A model generated the notes under the pieces. It had not been told where the DNA came from, made no database searches, and saw only the letters and a program-made list of their open reading frames with translations. Below, one piece after another: positions 32,705 to 40,248 of a stretch of 45,995 nt of DNA. Made by a program: the position numbers and the translations under genes. The stretch's first letter is position 1. Each line of letters starts with the position of its first letter. The stretch is from CAIPBY01 sp041671305 (lineage in GTDB: Bacteria; Patescibacteriota; Patescibacteriia; 2-01-FULL-39-33). The stretch is from contig JBAZBX010000005.1 of NCBI GenBank assembly GCA_041671305.1, positions 1 through 45,995 of the forward strand. Reading direction: 5' to 3'.

Positions 32705-33052
32705 ATGGGACAGCTTGTTCATTGGATTAATCCACCGATGGCTTTGCCAGTAACTCGGAAAGATATCAGTTTTCTTTTTGTGGCTCATGAAGGTGGATAT
32801 CGGTCAGAGTCAGAACAGGTGATGCTTTATGATCTGCTATCTGCCGCCAAGTCTGGTGGCAGTATTGAGGAACTGGCTTTGAAGTATGATGAGCACAAGG
32901 AAGATTTGCTGGGAGTTGGGGAGAAAATATCTGCCGGTGTGGTAGTAAGGTACCTTGTTGATGGATTAATCTGGATTGCAGAATTGAATTTGGTTCCGAC
33001 AGGTAGCGTATTTGCGGTTCAGATAGGAATTAAATTACCGCCTGTTCCGTAA
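32705..33052 (+). CDS. Orphan small protein of unknown function
   Basis: The protein has 115 residues with a strong AGGAGG-type site (GAGGAGGTAGCGC) 6 bp before the ATG. It contains RKDISFLFVAHEGGYRSESEQVMLYDLLSAAKSGGSIEELALKYDEHKEDLLGVGEKISAGVVVRYLVDGLIWIAELNLVP. The middle resembles a short helical domain and the end is beta-rich. I recognise no family. It interrupts the rpsP-khpA-trmD neighbourhood with its own leader and terminator. Confidence 0.68.
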   Translation: MGQLVHWINPPMALPVTRKDISFLFVAHEGGYRSESEQVMLYDLLSAAKSGGSIEELALKYDEHKEDLLGVGEKISAGVVVRYLVDGLIWIAELNLVPTGSVFAVQIGIKLPPVP

Positions 33053-33076
33053 ATCAAGCCCTCAAAATCATTCTTT

Positions 33077-33110
33077 CCCTCTTCGCATGCGTTAGTGCTT
33101 AGAGGGTTTT
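33077..33110 (+). terminator. Terminator after the orphan gene at 32705
   Basis: CCCTCT and AGAGGG enclose an 18-base loop with inner pairs and are followed by TTTT. Confidence 0.55.
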
Positions 33111-33165
33111 CCATCTCTGATTCAATAGTCCTTTGGCTACTATTTTATGTATTTCTTGTATAGCT

Positions 33166-33194
33166 TTGACTTAAGTCAACATTGTAATTATAAT
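33166..33194 (+). promoter_or_regulatory. trmD promoter
   Basis: TTGACT (33166-33171), a 17-bp spacer and TATAAT (33189-33194) lie about 27 bp before the trmD start. Confidence 0.65.
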
Positions 33195-33220
33195 TCAATT
33201 ATTACATATATAAAATTACC

Positions 33221-33904
33221 ATGAAGCAATTCGATATAATTACAATTTTTCCAAACATCCTAGACTCTTATTTCCATGAGAGCTTGTTTAAGCGTGCTCA
33301 AGAAAATAAGCTGATAAAAATTAACATGCATAATCTACGTAACTGGACGAGTGATAGGCATCAGACCGTGGATGATAAGCCGTATGGCGGAGGAGCAGGA
33401 CTACTATTTAAGATTGAGCCGATATATAAAGCACTAAAGCAAATAACCAAAAAACAAGAAACAATAACCAAAAAAAATAAAAAAATTAGAATCATCCTCA
33501 CTGCGGCCAATGGAAAGATATTTACTCAGCAAGATGCCAAAAGATTGTCCAAGTATGATCAATTAATTTTTGTTTGTCCAAGATATGAAGGAGTAGACGC
33601 TAGAGTGGAAAAATTAGTTCATGAAAAAATTTCTATCGGCCAATATGTTCTGGCTGGAGGAGAATTGCCAACTGCTGTGATCGTAGAGGCGGTTAGCAGA
33701 TATATACCAGGTTTTGTGGGTAAGCAGGAATCGGTAGAGAATGATTCATTCTCACAGAAGGATTATCTAGAACATCCGCATTATACTAGGCCGGAAATTT
33801 TTGAGGTAAATGGTAAAAAACTCCGAGTACCCAAGGTATTGCTTTCTGGACATCATGGAGAAATTGAGAGTTGGCGGCAGAAAAAGGCGAAGAAGGTTAA
33901 ATAA
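33221..33904 (+). CDS. trmD: tRNA (guanine-N1-)-methyltransferase TrmD
   Basis: The protein has 227 residues. FDIITIFPNILDSYFHESLFKRA, the knot motif KPYGGGAG (53-60), VCPRYEGVDARVEKLVHEKISIGQYVLAGGELP and the C-terminal PHYTRPEIFEV are all TrmD landmarks. It methylates G37 of tRNAs reading CNN codons, including tRNA-Pro and tRNA-Leu, which prevents frameshifting. The gene ends shortly before the 16S promoter. Confidence 0.96.
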   Translation: MKQFDIITIFPNILDSYFHESLFKRAQENKLIKINMHNLRNWTSDRHQTVDDKPYGGGAGLLFKIEPIYKALKQITKKQETITKKNKKIRIILTAANGKIFTQQDAKRLSKYDQLIFVCPRYEGVDARVEKLVHEKISIGQYVLAGGELPTAVIVEAVSRYIPGFVGKQESVENDSFSQKDYLEHPHYTRPEIFEVNGKKLRVPKVLLSGHHGEIESWRQKKAKKVK

Positions 33905-33941
33905 CTGTTTATAAATTGTGCATTATTGGCGTCAAAAGGGC

Positions 33942-33970
33942 TTGACAAGGATTTAGAAAAGAGTTAATAT
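33942..33970 (+). promoter_or_regulatory. 16S rRNA promoter
   Basis: Consensus TTGACA (33942-33947), a 17-bp spacer and TAATAT (33965-33970) lie about 380 bp before the mature 16S. Confidence 0.7.
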
Positions 33971-34350
33971 TATAGGGCAAGAACAAATAACCTTTAAAAC
34001 CTTCAAAAAGTCCATAAAAACTAAGGATTTTTAAGAAAAGACAGTGGCATCTAATGGAATTATCCAAACCGAGATAGTTCGAGAAATTGGATCCCTCTGT
34101 TTTTTCTTTTCTGCTTAATTTGCTGATATTTCTGGCTTAGCCGGAGTATAGTAATGTAGCTTTTGAAAAATGACAAGGGAAAGAAAAGTAATTTGACAAC
34201 TGAAAAGTGACAAAAAGCACAAGCCTATAATTTTAGTTTTCAATTCTTTGAGAATATAAAACGTTGTTAACCCCCCGGTTAACAACAAATAACGGTTGGC
34301 AACTTGGCCGTAATCAAGTTGCGCGAGCGAAGTTGAAAAACTTATCTCAT
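33971..34350 (+). other. 16S leader with processing stem arm and hairpins
   Basis: No gene is visible. The leader holds an AAAAGACAG/CTGTTTTTTCTTTT stem (about 34035-34115). It also holds GACAACTGAAAAGTGACAAA and AAG (34195-34217), which pairs with DNA after the 16S at 35901-35923. Further hairpins are GTTGTTAACC/GGTTAACAAC (34263-34286) and GCAACTTG/CAAGTTGC before the mature end. Confidence 0.6.
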
Positions 34351-35826
<1,476 letters not shown>

Positions 35827-35839
35827 TAGAGGAGAAATT

Positions 35840-35923
35840 GATTAGATCTCACGATCTAATCATGGTCGCGCTGACATTTTGGTCAGCAGGGGTTTGTCAA
35901 CTTTTTGTCGCTTTCCAGTTGTT
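35840..35923 (+). other. 16S 3' trailer: hairpins and processing stem arm
   Basis: Two hairpins, GATTAGATC-tcac-GATCTAATC (35840-35861) and GCTGAC...GTCAGC (35870-35887), precede CTTTTTGTCGCTTTCCAGTT and GTT (35901-35923). The latter pairs with 34195-34217 over 23 nt, with about 21 canonical or wobble pairs. It is a typical precursor rRNA cleavage stem. Confidence 0.65.
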
Positions 35924-35933
35924 AAGGTAAAAT

Positions 35934-35957
35934 TCCGCCAGAAGGCGGAGTTTTTTG
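35934..35957 (+). terminator. Terminator of the 16S transcript
   Basis: TCCGCC-agaa-GGCGGA is followed by GTTTTTTG. Confidence 0.85.
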
Positions 35958-35984
35958 TTTACTTTTTGTTAATTATGTATTAAT
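35956..35984 (+). promoter_or_regulatory. Promoter of the orphan gene at 36029
   Basis: TTGTTT (35956-35961), a 17-bp spacer and TATTAA (35979-35984), starting on the T run of the 16S terminator. Confidence 0.4.
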
Positions 35985-36028
35985 CTAAACGAAGTACCAT
36001 ACAACACAACTTCATGAAGGAGGGTAGG

Positions 36029-36574
36029 ATGATGAAAAATGAATCGAGGAATACTGAGAGGGATATATTGGTGAATAAAACAATTAAAATATTGTTTGTA
36101 GCGCCCGGTAATCCGGATCATAGCACAAAAATGATGGACTGTTTTTGGGAAAAGTGTTATAAGTATTTAACGTCTTGTAATTGGAGTAAAAATTGGAAAT
36201 CATCTTTGTATTTTGATGCTATATTTGTTAATCAGGGTAATGGTAAAGATGGCAAGGATGAGGACTTGGTTGATAGTCATTTAAGGCATATGGTTGATTT
36301 TGAACCAACCATTATTATTTTAGATAATGATTATGGTACGGCCGAATATGTTCTAAGGGATCATTTGTCTCTCTCTCATAGTTCAAAAAGGTTATCCTAT
36401 GACCCTTTCGTGATAGTGATGGGTCAGGGAATTTTCCCCAATACGCGCTTGGGAAAAGATGAATTCGGATTTGAGCGTCAGGCAGATGCTTGGTGTAAAT
36501 ATGATTGGGAATCATTAGCACGGGCAATTGAAGAGATAGTGATGCAAATTGAAGATGATCTATTCCCTTTTTAG
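36029..36574 (+). CDS. Orphan protein, possible receiver-like alpha/beta domain
   Basis: The protein has 181 residues from the ATG at 36029, preceded by AAGGAGGG (36017-36024); an earlier ATG at 36014 would put that site inside the gene. The order beta-alpha resembles a Rossmann or receiver fold: TIKILFVAPGNPDHSTKMMDCFWEKC, then YFDAIFVNQGNGKDGKDEDLVDSH and EPTIIILDNDYGTAEYVLRDHL. IILD could correspond to a phosphoacceptor-strand aspartate, but the pattern is weak. I recognise no family. A terminator follows. Confidence 0.65.
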   Translation: MMKNESRNTERDILVNKTIKILFVAPGNPDHSTKMMDCFWEKCYKYLTSCNWSKNWKSSLYFDAIFVNQGNGKDGKDEDLVDSHLRHMVDFEPTIIILDNDYGTAEYVLRDHLSLSHSSKRLSYDPFVIVMGQGIFPNTRLGKDEFGFERQADAWCKYDWESLARAIEEIVMQIEDDLFPF

Positions 36575-36603
36575 CTGCTCCGTTATTCCCCCTTTTTAAT
36601 TAT

Positions 36604-36643
36604 GGTCATGTGCTAGCCTCGTTGCCGGCTATGACCTTTTTTT
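36604..36643 (+). terminator. Terminator after the orphan gene at 36029
   Basis: GGTCAT...AGCC and GGCTATGACC are followed by TTTTTTTCTT. Confidence 0.8.
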
Positions 36644-36644
36644 C

Positions 36645-36673
36645 TTGCCAAAATTGATTTTTTTTGCTATAGT
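36645..36673 (+). promoter_or_regulatory. tRNA cluster promoter
   Basis: TTGCCA (36645-36650), a 17-bp spacer ending TTTGC and TATAGT (36668-36673). The transcript would first cross the tRNA-Ile remnant and then tRNA-Ile. Confidence 0.6.
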
Positions 36674-36700
36674 ATTTAAGTAAAAATAGAGGTAATATAA

Positions 36701-36758
36701 GCGCATATACCCGCCCGAACGTACCGTTCGGTACGGGCGGGGCTCAGTTGGTTAGAGC
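36701..36758 (+). pseudogene. tRNA-Ile 5' remnant split by a GC-rich palindrome
   Basis: GCGCATATA (36701-36709) and GCTCAGTTGGTTAGAGC (36742-36758) are identical to the first 26 bases of the intact tRNA-Ile just downstream. Between them lies a 32-bp palindrome, CCCGCCCGAACGTACC and GTTCGGTACGGGCGGG, placed exactly between bases 9 and 10. There is no 3' half, so it cannot be a working tRNA. Confidence 0.75.
36710..36741. repeat. 32-bp GC palindrome inside the tRNA-Ile remnant
   Basis: The outer arms CCCGCCCG and CGGGCGGG are perfect, and inner GTACCG/CGGTAC also pair. Composition and shape match the insertions in polA and smc. Confidence 0.7.
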
Positions 36759-36783
36759 CGTTAAAGGTAAAATTTATAATTAA

Positions 36784-36857
36784 GCGCATATAGCTCAGTT
36801 GGTTAGAGCGCGTCACTGATAATGACGAGGTCCCAAGTTCGAATCTTGGTATGCGCA
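36784..36857 (+). tRNA. tRNA-Ile (anticodon GAU)
   Basis: Acceptor GCGCATA/TATGCGC with discriminator A, D stem GCTC/GAGC, anticodon stem CGTCA/TGACG, loop CTGATAA (GAU), T stem CCAAG/CTTGG with normal TTCGAAT loop. CCA is not encoded. In many bacteria this tRNA lies between 16S and 23S; here it is nearly 1 kb after a lone 16S. Confidence 0.95.
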
Positions 36858-36880
36858 CAAAGTTATTTAAAATATAGAAT

Positions 36881-37188
36881 GCCGAGGTAGCTCAGTGGTA
36901 GAGCAGTAGACTGATTTTCGGTCCGTTTAAGGGAAACCTTAAAATGAAAATTGGGTGAATTCGGGGAAGTCCGCCTAGGGCGGATAATCCCGAGCCAAGT
37001 TCCGGCGGGTTAAATTTCCGGAAAAGGTGTAGAGACTAGCGAGTGAGTCCCAACAATAATCTTGCAAATAGCGCCCAACTCCTAAACTTTTATAAGCATG
37101 GAGATGAGATAGTCCAATCCTTAAGGTGACTTAAGAGTAGATTTTTTGGAAAATCTATGTGTCGCGAGTCCGATTCTCGCCCTCGGCA
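36881..37188 (+). tRNA. tRNA-Phe (anticodon GAA), interrupted by a group I intron
   Basis: Exon 1 (36881-36912) and exon 2 (37149-37188) join to acceptor GCCGAGG/CCTCGGC, discriminator A, D stem GCTC/GAGC, anticodon stem GTAGA/TCTAT, loop CTGAAAA (GAA, Phe), variable GTGTC and T stem GCGAG/CTCGC. The intron sits between U33 and G34. The T loop is TCCGATT, with C where nearly all tRNAs have U55. CCA is not encoded. Confidence 0.9.
36913..37148 (+). ncRNA. Group I self-splicing intron in tRNA-Phe
   Basis: The intron has 236 nt. P1 forms between exon GACU and internal GGUC, with the conserved U-G pair at the 5' splice site. P10 is perfect: exon 2 GAAAATC pairs with intron GATTTTC. P5 is TCCGCC-tag-GGCGGA (36970-36984). 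Conserved core elements are Q AATCCCGAGCCAAG (36986-36999), R GTGTAGAGACTA (37027-37038) and S GAGATAGTCC (37106-37115); GACTA and TAGTC form P7. The intron ends with the terminal G. It encodes no protein. It resembles the IC3 type of cyanobacterial tRNA introns. Confidence 0.88.
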
Positions 37189-37217
37189 TTCTGTATTGTA
37201 GGTAATATTTTTTATTA

Positions 37218-37291
37218 CGGGGTGTAGCTCAGTTGGCTAGAGCGCTTGCTTTGGGAGCAAGAAGTCGCAGGTTCGAGTCCTGTCACCCCGA
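37218..37291 (+). tRNA. tRNA-Pro (anticodon UGG)
   Basis: Acceptor CGGGGTG/CACCCCG with discriminator A, D stem GCTC/GAGC, anticodon stem CTTGC/GCAAG, loop TTTGGGA (UGG), T stem GCAGG/CCTGT, normal TTCGAGT loop. CCA is not encoded. Confidence 0.95.
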
Positions 37292-37357
37292 ATAGATAAG
37301 ACATTCATCCTTTTTTCCAAATTTTTCACGCCCGCACAGCGGGCTATTGGAAGTTTG

Positions 37358-37371
37358 GATTTCAATTTTTT
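37358..37371. repeat. Small GC palindrome in the 170-bp gap before the GrpB-like gene
   Basis: The motif GCCCGC-ACA-GCGGGC lies at about this position in AT-rich DNA, with partly complementary flanks. It may be another member of the GC-rich palindrome family. Coordinates are approximate by several bases. Confidence 0.35.
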
Positions 37372-37461
37372 CTTTTAGTTCAGATAATAATTCTGAATTT
37401 AAGAATTTTTCTTGAAAAAAGGTTCGAACTTCGTTTAGGAACTTCGACATTATAGTTATTT

Positions 37462-37980
37462 ATGCTCACTCCCAGCCAGACAGAATGGATAAATCATCTC
37501 AGCGACATTAATCCGGTAACGGTAGTGCCTTTTGACCCGGCTTGCGAAACTAAATTCCAAATAGTTAAAGATGAGATCCAAAAAGTGCTGGGTAAGGACA
37601 TAGAAGTCTTGCATCGCGGCGCGAGCAGCTTGGGCATTTCCGGCCAGGACGAGATCGACACGTATGTGCCAGTCCCGCCCGCAGAGTATGAGGAGACTGT
37701 CGATAAATTGAAATCGATCTTCGGCGAGCCGCGCAGCCATTATCCGCTGAAGCGGACGAGATTCGTCACCTTAGTCGAAGGCAAACATATCGATATCTTT
37801 GTTATGAATCAAGAAGACGATGGCTGGAAAAATGGCGTCAGATTCCACGACTATCTGCTTTCGCATCCGCAGGCCTTGGATGATTATCGCCGACTCAAAG
37901 AAGGCGCATCCGGCCAGAGCACGCGCGAGTATTACCGCCGGAAGATCGAATTCATCAATGGGATATTGGAAAAGATCTGA
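37462..37980 (+). CDS. GrpB/UPF0157-family nucleotidyltransferase-like protein
   Basis: The protein has 172 residues, the normal length. VVPFDPACETKFQIVKDEIQKVLGKDIEVLHRGASSLGISGQDEIDTYVPVPP follows the family core, in which GSTSVPGLxAKPxID is usual; here it reads GASSLGISGQDEID, so the pocket is altered. LVEGKHIDIFVMNQ and FHDYLLSHPQALDDYRRLK complete the fold. The cellular role of the family is not settled. It is GC-richer than most core genes but has no Shine-Dalgarno site. Confidence 0.85.
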   Translation: MLTPSQTEWINHLSDINPVTVVPFDPACETKFQIVKDEIQKVLGKDIEVLHRGASSLGISGQDEIDTYVPVPPAEYEETVDKLKSIFGEPRSHYPLKRTRFVTLVEGKHIDIFVMNQEDDGWKNGVRFHDYLLSHPQALDDYRRLKEGASGQSTREYYRRKIEFINGILEKI

Positions 37981-37993
37981 TAGGATTTAAAAG

Positions 37994-38018
37994 CAGAGCT
38001 TGGCCTCTGTTTTTTTGT
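37994..38018 (+). terminator. Terminator after the GrpB-like gene
   Basis: CAGAG-cttggc-CTCTG is followed by TTTTTTTG. Confidence 0.7.
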
Positions 38019-38032
38019 TATAGAAAATTAAT

Positions 38033-38097
38033 GAGGGCATACGCTTTTCAGCTTATGCCCTCGGATAGTTATGGGTTTCGTAACTTCACCCATAACT
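38033..38097 (-). terminator. Two tandem hairpins at the end of the orphan gene at 38069-38485
   Basis: GAGGGCATA/TATGCCCTC (38033-38062) and AGTTATGGGT/ACCCATAACT (38067-38097) are strong stems. The second overlaps the stop codon. T runs on the minus strand are weak, so they may protect the mRNA end as much as terminate. Confidence 0.5.
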
Positions 38098-38485
38098 TTT
38101 GGATTAGATTGAGCTTGTTCCAGCGCTCAACCTTTTCATTCATGGCCCATCCATCTAAGACTGCCCCCTGGATGATGAACATTACGCTATCATAAGTTAC
38201 CTTCTCACTATCGAGATGGTAGTCCATATGTTTGATGTTCGATAACAGGATCTTTCGATAAGGATCATCATCCCACCGCCGCAATGGCCACACGATTAAT
38301 TTGCGACGCGCATCATCGTCGATAGCTGCCATCCCCTCTCGTGCTGACGCAATAATGGCATTCACCATCACAATCTCGGCCTTGCCGAGATCTGTCTTGG
38401 CATTAAGGATCATGCCATGGACGACGGCAACCACCAAACTCGTGTAATTGGCCAAAGCCAGGCTGTATTGCATCATAGTTGTCAT
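38069..38485 (-). CDS. Orphan helical protein of unknown function
   Basis: The protein has 138 residues from the ATG at 38485, which follows CGAGGGAGAACACC on the minus strand; an in-frame ATG 45 bp upstream would place that site inside the gene. It begins MTTMMQYSLALANYTSLVVAVVHGMILNAKTDLG, a possibly membrane-associated helix, then IIASAREGMAAIDDDARRKLIVWPLRRWDDDPYRKILLSNIKHMDYHLDSE. I recognise no family. Its GC content is above that of the trmB gene across the divergent gap. Confidence 0.65.
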   Translation of the reverse strand: MTTMMQYSLALANYTSLVVAVVHGMILNAKTDLGKAEIVMVNAIIASAREGMAAIDDDARRKLIVWPLRRWDDDPYRKILLSNIKHMDYHLDSEKVTYDSVMFIIQGAVLDGWAMNEKVERWNKLNLIQKLWVKLRNP

Positions 38486-38629
38486 GGTGTTCTCCCTCGT
38501 TGTAATGTGCGGTTGTTTTGTTAAGCTCATCTTAACGTCTTATTATAACTTAAAATTAATAAAATGTCAATATAAATATCATATAATTTACTTAATTTAA
38601 CTAATAAAAATTCAATGATGTCAAAAATA

Positions 38630-38658
38630 TTGACATATTTAATCAAATTTGCTATCAT
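38630..38658 (+). promoter_or_regulatory. trmB-like gene promoter, predicted leaderless
   Basis: TTGACA (38630-38635), a 17-bp spacer ending TTTGC and TATCAT (38653-38658). The +1 would fall at or within a base of the ATG at 38665, so the mRNA is probably leaderless. Confidence 0.6.
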
Positions 38659-38664
38659 TTATGT

Positions 38665-39384
38665 ATGATTGAAGAGAAAGTTTTAAAAGATTTAGGGCTC
38701 ACAGACATAGAATCCAAAGTATATTTGGCTACCTTGGCGTTGGGTCAAGAAACTGTACTAAAAATAGCAAAAAAGGCGGAAATTAAGCGTCCAACCTGCT
38801 ATGTCACGCTCAATAACTTGTTTGAAAAGGGATTTGTGACTAGAATAGATAAAAAAAATACTACTATATATAGCGCAGAGAGTCCCAAGATTATCCTTAA
38901 TAAGTACAAAGAAAAGGTAGCTAATTTTGAGGATTTGGTGCCATATTTTGAATCGCAGTTTAACAAAGGGCCAAAACCGAAAATTAGATACTATGAAGGA
39001 AAGAATGAAATATGGAATGTTTATACCAAAATAATTTATCCTTCAAGACAAATATATTTTTTTGGATCGGATATTGAGAAAATAAATAAGACTTTTCCTG
39101 AGCTGTTTGATTACTTTGACAAAACTCAACATGGCGATAATAAGGAAATAATGGAGTTGGTTTCATATAACGAAGAAGGAAAGAAATTTTATGAAAAATA
39201 TAAAGATATTCGCCAAGAGAGATTGATGCCTCCAGATTTGCCAGCATTTGCCGATTGTGCTATTACGGAAGATAAATTATTTATAGTTTCATTTGATAAT
39301 ATGTTTGGCGTACTTATTGAATCAGAGGATTTAGCTAAAACTTTTAAGAATTTTTTTATGCTGGCTTGGAGAGCAGTGGAGTAA
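38665..39384 (+). CDS. TrmB-family transcriptional regulator
   Basis: The protein has 239 residues. The N-terminal winged helix (about 1-75) is a clear TrmB domain: LGLTDIESKVYLATLALGQETVLKIAKKAEIKRPTCYVTLNNLFEKGFVTRIDKKNTTIYSAESP. The remainder (PKIRYYEGKNEIWNVYTKII and IYFFGSDIEKINKTFPE) matches the C-terminal regulatory domain of short TrmB-like proteins common in archaea and CPR bacteria. The ligand and target genes are unknown. It starts at a predicted leaderless ATG and is followed by a PCD gene. Confidence 0.9.
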   Translation: MIEEKVLKDLGLTDIESKVYLATLALGQETVLKIAKKAEIKRPTCYVTLNNLFEKGFVTRIDKKNTTIYSAESPKIILNKYKEKVANFEDLVPYFESQFNKGPKPKIRYYEGKNEIWNVYTKIIYPSRQIYFFGSDIEKINKTFPELFDYFDKTQHGDNKEIMELVSYNEEGKKFYEKYKDIRQERLMPPDLPAFADCAITEDKLFIVSFDNMFGVLIESEDLAKTFKNFFMLAWRAVE

Positions 39385-39501
39385 TTATTGTATTTTATAT
39401 AAATAGCTTTATGCGAAATGACGCATTAATTTCTTATTGTCATGATATTGCTACACCGTTTTTTCTAGTCTATAATTAATGTTTTTTTAATCTATCTGAT
39501 A

Positions 39502-39507
39502 TATAAT
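39502..39507 (+). promoter_or_regulatory. -10 box of the PCD gene, predicted leaderless
   Basis: TATAAT lies 8 bp before the ATG at 39516, so the start site would nearly coincide with the start codon. No clear -35 is seen. Confidence 0.45.
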
Positions 39508-39515
39508 TAAAGTAT

Positions 39516-39830
39516 ATGGAAAATCAATTAGACCTCCGTCCTTTGAATCAGCAGGAAATAGAAGATAGATTATCATCTTTTTCTGGTTGGAATTTCGGCG
39601 ATGACAAAATTACTAAATCTTTCCAATTTCCCAGCTTTGATGAAGCGGTAAACTTTGTTGCTGGCTTGGCGTCTTTTTGCAATGGAATAGACCATCATCC
39701 TGATATTCATATTTATTATAAAAAGGTGGTTTTTGATCTTCAACGATTCAGTGTGGGCGGAAAAGTGACGGATCGCGATTTCACAGTTGCCAAGGAGATA
39801 GAGCGTTTATATGCCCTAAAAAATTATTAG
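39516..39830 (+). CDS. 4a-hydroxytetrahydrobiopterin dehydratase (PCD/DCoH family)
   Basis: The protein has 104 residues, the normal size. IEDRLSSFSGWNFGDDKITKSFQFPSFDEAVNFVAGLASFCNGIDHHPDIHIYYKKVVFDLQRFSVGGKVTDRDFTVAKEIERLY keeps the catalytic HHPDIHIYY and the GGKVTDRD loop. The enzyme recycles pterin cofactor, but no aromatic hydroxylase is in this window. CPR members may have another role, such as an assembly factor. It ends near a weak hairpin at 39880-39907. Confidence 0.88.
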   Translation: MENQLDLRPLNQQEIEDRLSSFSGWNFGDDKITKSFQFPSFDEAVNFVAGLASFCNGIDHHPDIHIYYKKVVFDLQRFSVGGKVTDRDFTVAKEIERLYALKNY

Positions 39831-39879
39831 TTTAATTTTTGGTATAATTAAGTGTATTTGTAATTGAATATTGAGAATA

Positions 39880-39907
39880 AAAAGTAGAGAAAAACTCTAT
39901 CTTTTTG
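39880..39907 (+). terminator. Terminator after the PCD gene
   Basis: AAAAAGTAGAG-aaaaa-CTCTATCTTTTT forms an A/T-rich stem with a T run. Confidence 0.6.
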
Positions 39908-39938
39908 TTTTATTTAAGCTAAAGTATTTAATAATACC

Positions 39939-39967
39939 TTGACAAAGTCTTTGTTTTGTGCTATACT
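39939..39967 (+). promoter_or_regulatory. Consensus promoter of a 25-codon gene
   Basis: TTGACA (39939-39944), a 17-bp spacer ending TGTGC and TATACT (39962-39967). Confidence 0.75.
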
Positions 39968-40033
39968 TGTTTATTAGTTGTAGTGATGAGGTTATTGGCA
40001 AGGCCTTTTGAGGCCGAAATAAGGAGAGGTGCC

Positions 40034-40111
40034 ATGTACAGTTTTAAGAATTTTCTGGTGGTGGTAGTCACTTTTTTGGTGCTACTTCTAGCCACTGGAG
40101 TAGATTGGTGA
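40034..40111 (+). CDS. 25-residue hydrophobic membrane peptide
   Basis: The peptide MYSFKNFLVVVVTFLVLLLA ends TGVDW and is one membrane helix. AAGGAGAGG (40021-40029) lies 4 bp before the ATG. A consensus promoter is about 70 bp upstream and a strong terminator about 40 bp after the stop, so this is a compact stand-alone unit. It has the shape of a small membrane regulator or a type I toxin-like peptide; no antisense RNA promoter is evident. The 5' leader also carries AAGGCCTTTTGAGGCC. Confidence 0.65.
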   Translation: MYSFKNFLVVVVTFLVLLLATGVDW

Positions 40112-40148
40112 TCAGTTCCGCTGAAATCACCAAATAAAAGTTTTTCCG

Positions 40149-40190
40149 CAAGGTGAGGAGCGTGCGACATGCTCCCCGCCTTTTTCTTTT
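40149..40190 (+). terminator. Terminator of the 25-codon gene
   Basis: AGGTGAGGAGC...GCTCCCCGCCTTTTTC forms a strong stem. Confidence 0.8.
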
Positions 40191-40213
40191 GAGAAATATA
40201 TTTTCAAACCACA

Positions 40214-40242
40214 TTGATAAAAAGTCCATTTTTGCTTATACT
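40214..40242 (+). promoter_or_regulatory. Promoter of the hydrolase-murF-ddl operon, predicted leaderless
   Basis: TTGATA (40214-40219), a 17-bp spacer and TATACT (40237-40242); +1 would coincide with the ATG at 40249. Confidence 0.6.
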
Positions 40243-40248
40243 ACATAC

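Noticed and set aside
34030..34120. Possible known small RNA (SRP or 6S) in the 16S leader
   Set aside because: A stem is visible but none of the conserved SRP or 6S motifs are; it is better treated as leader structure.
36881..37188. Initial reading of the 5' half as tRNA-Ile (GAU)
   Set aside because: The unspliced loop reads CTGATTT, but removing the intron with its terminal G gives CTGAAAA, anticodon GAA, and restores the anticodon stem with exon 2.
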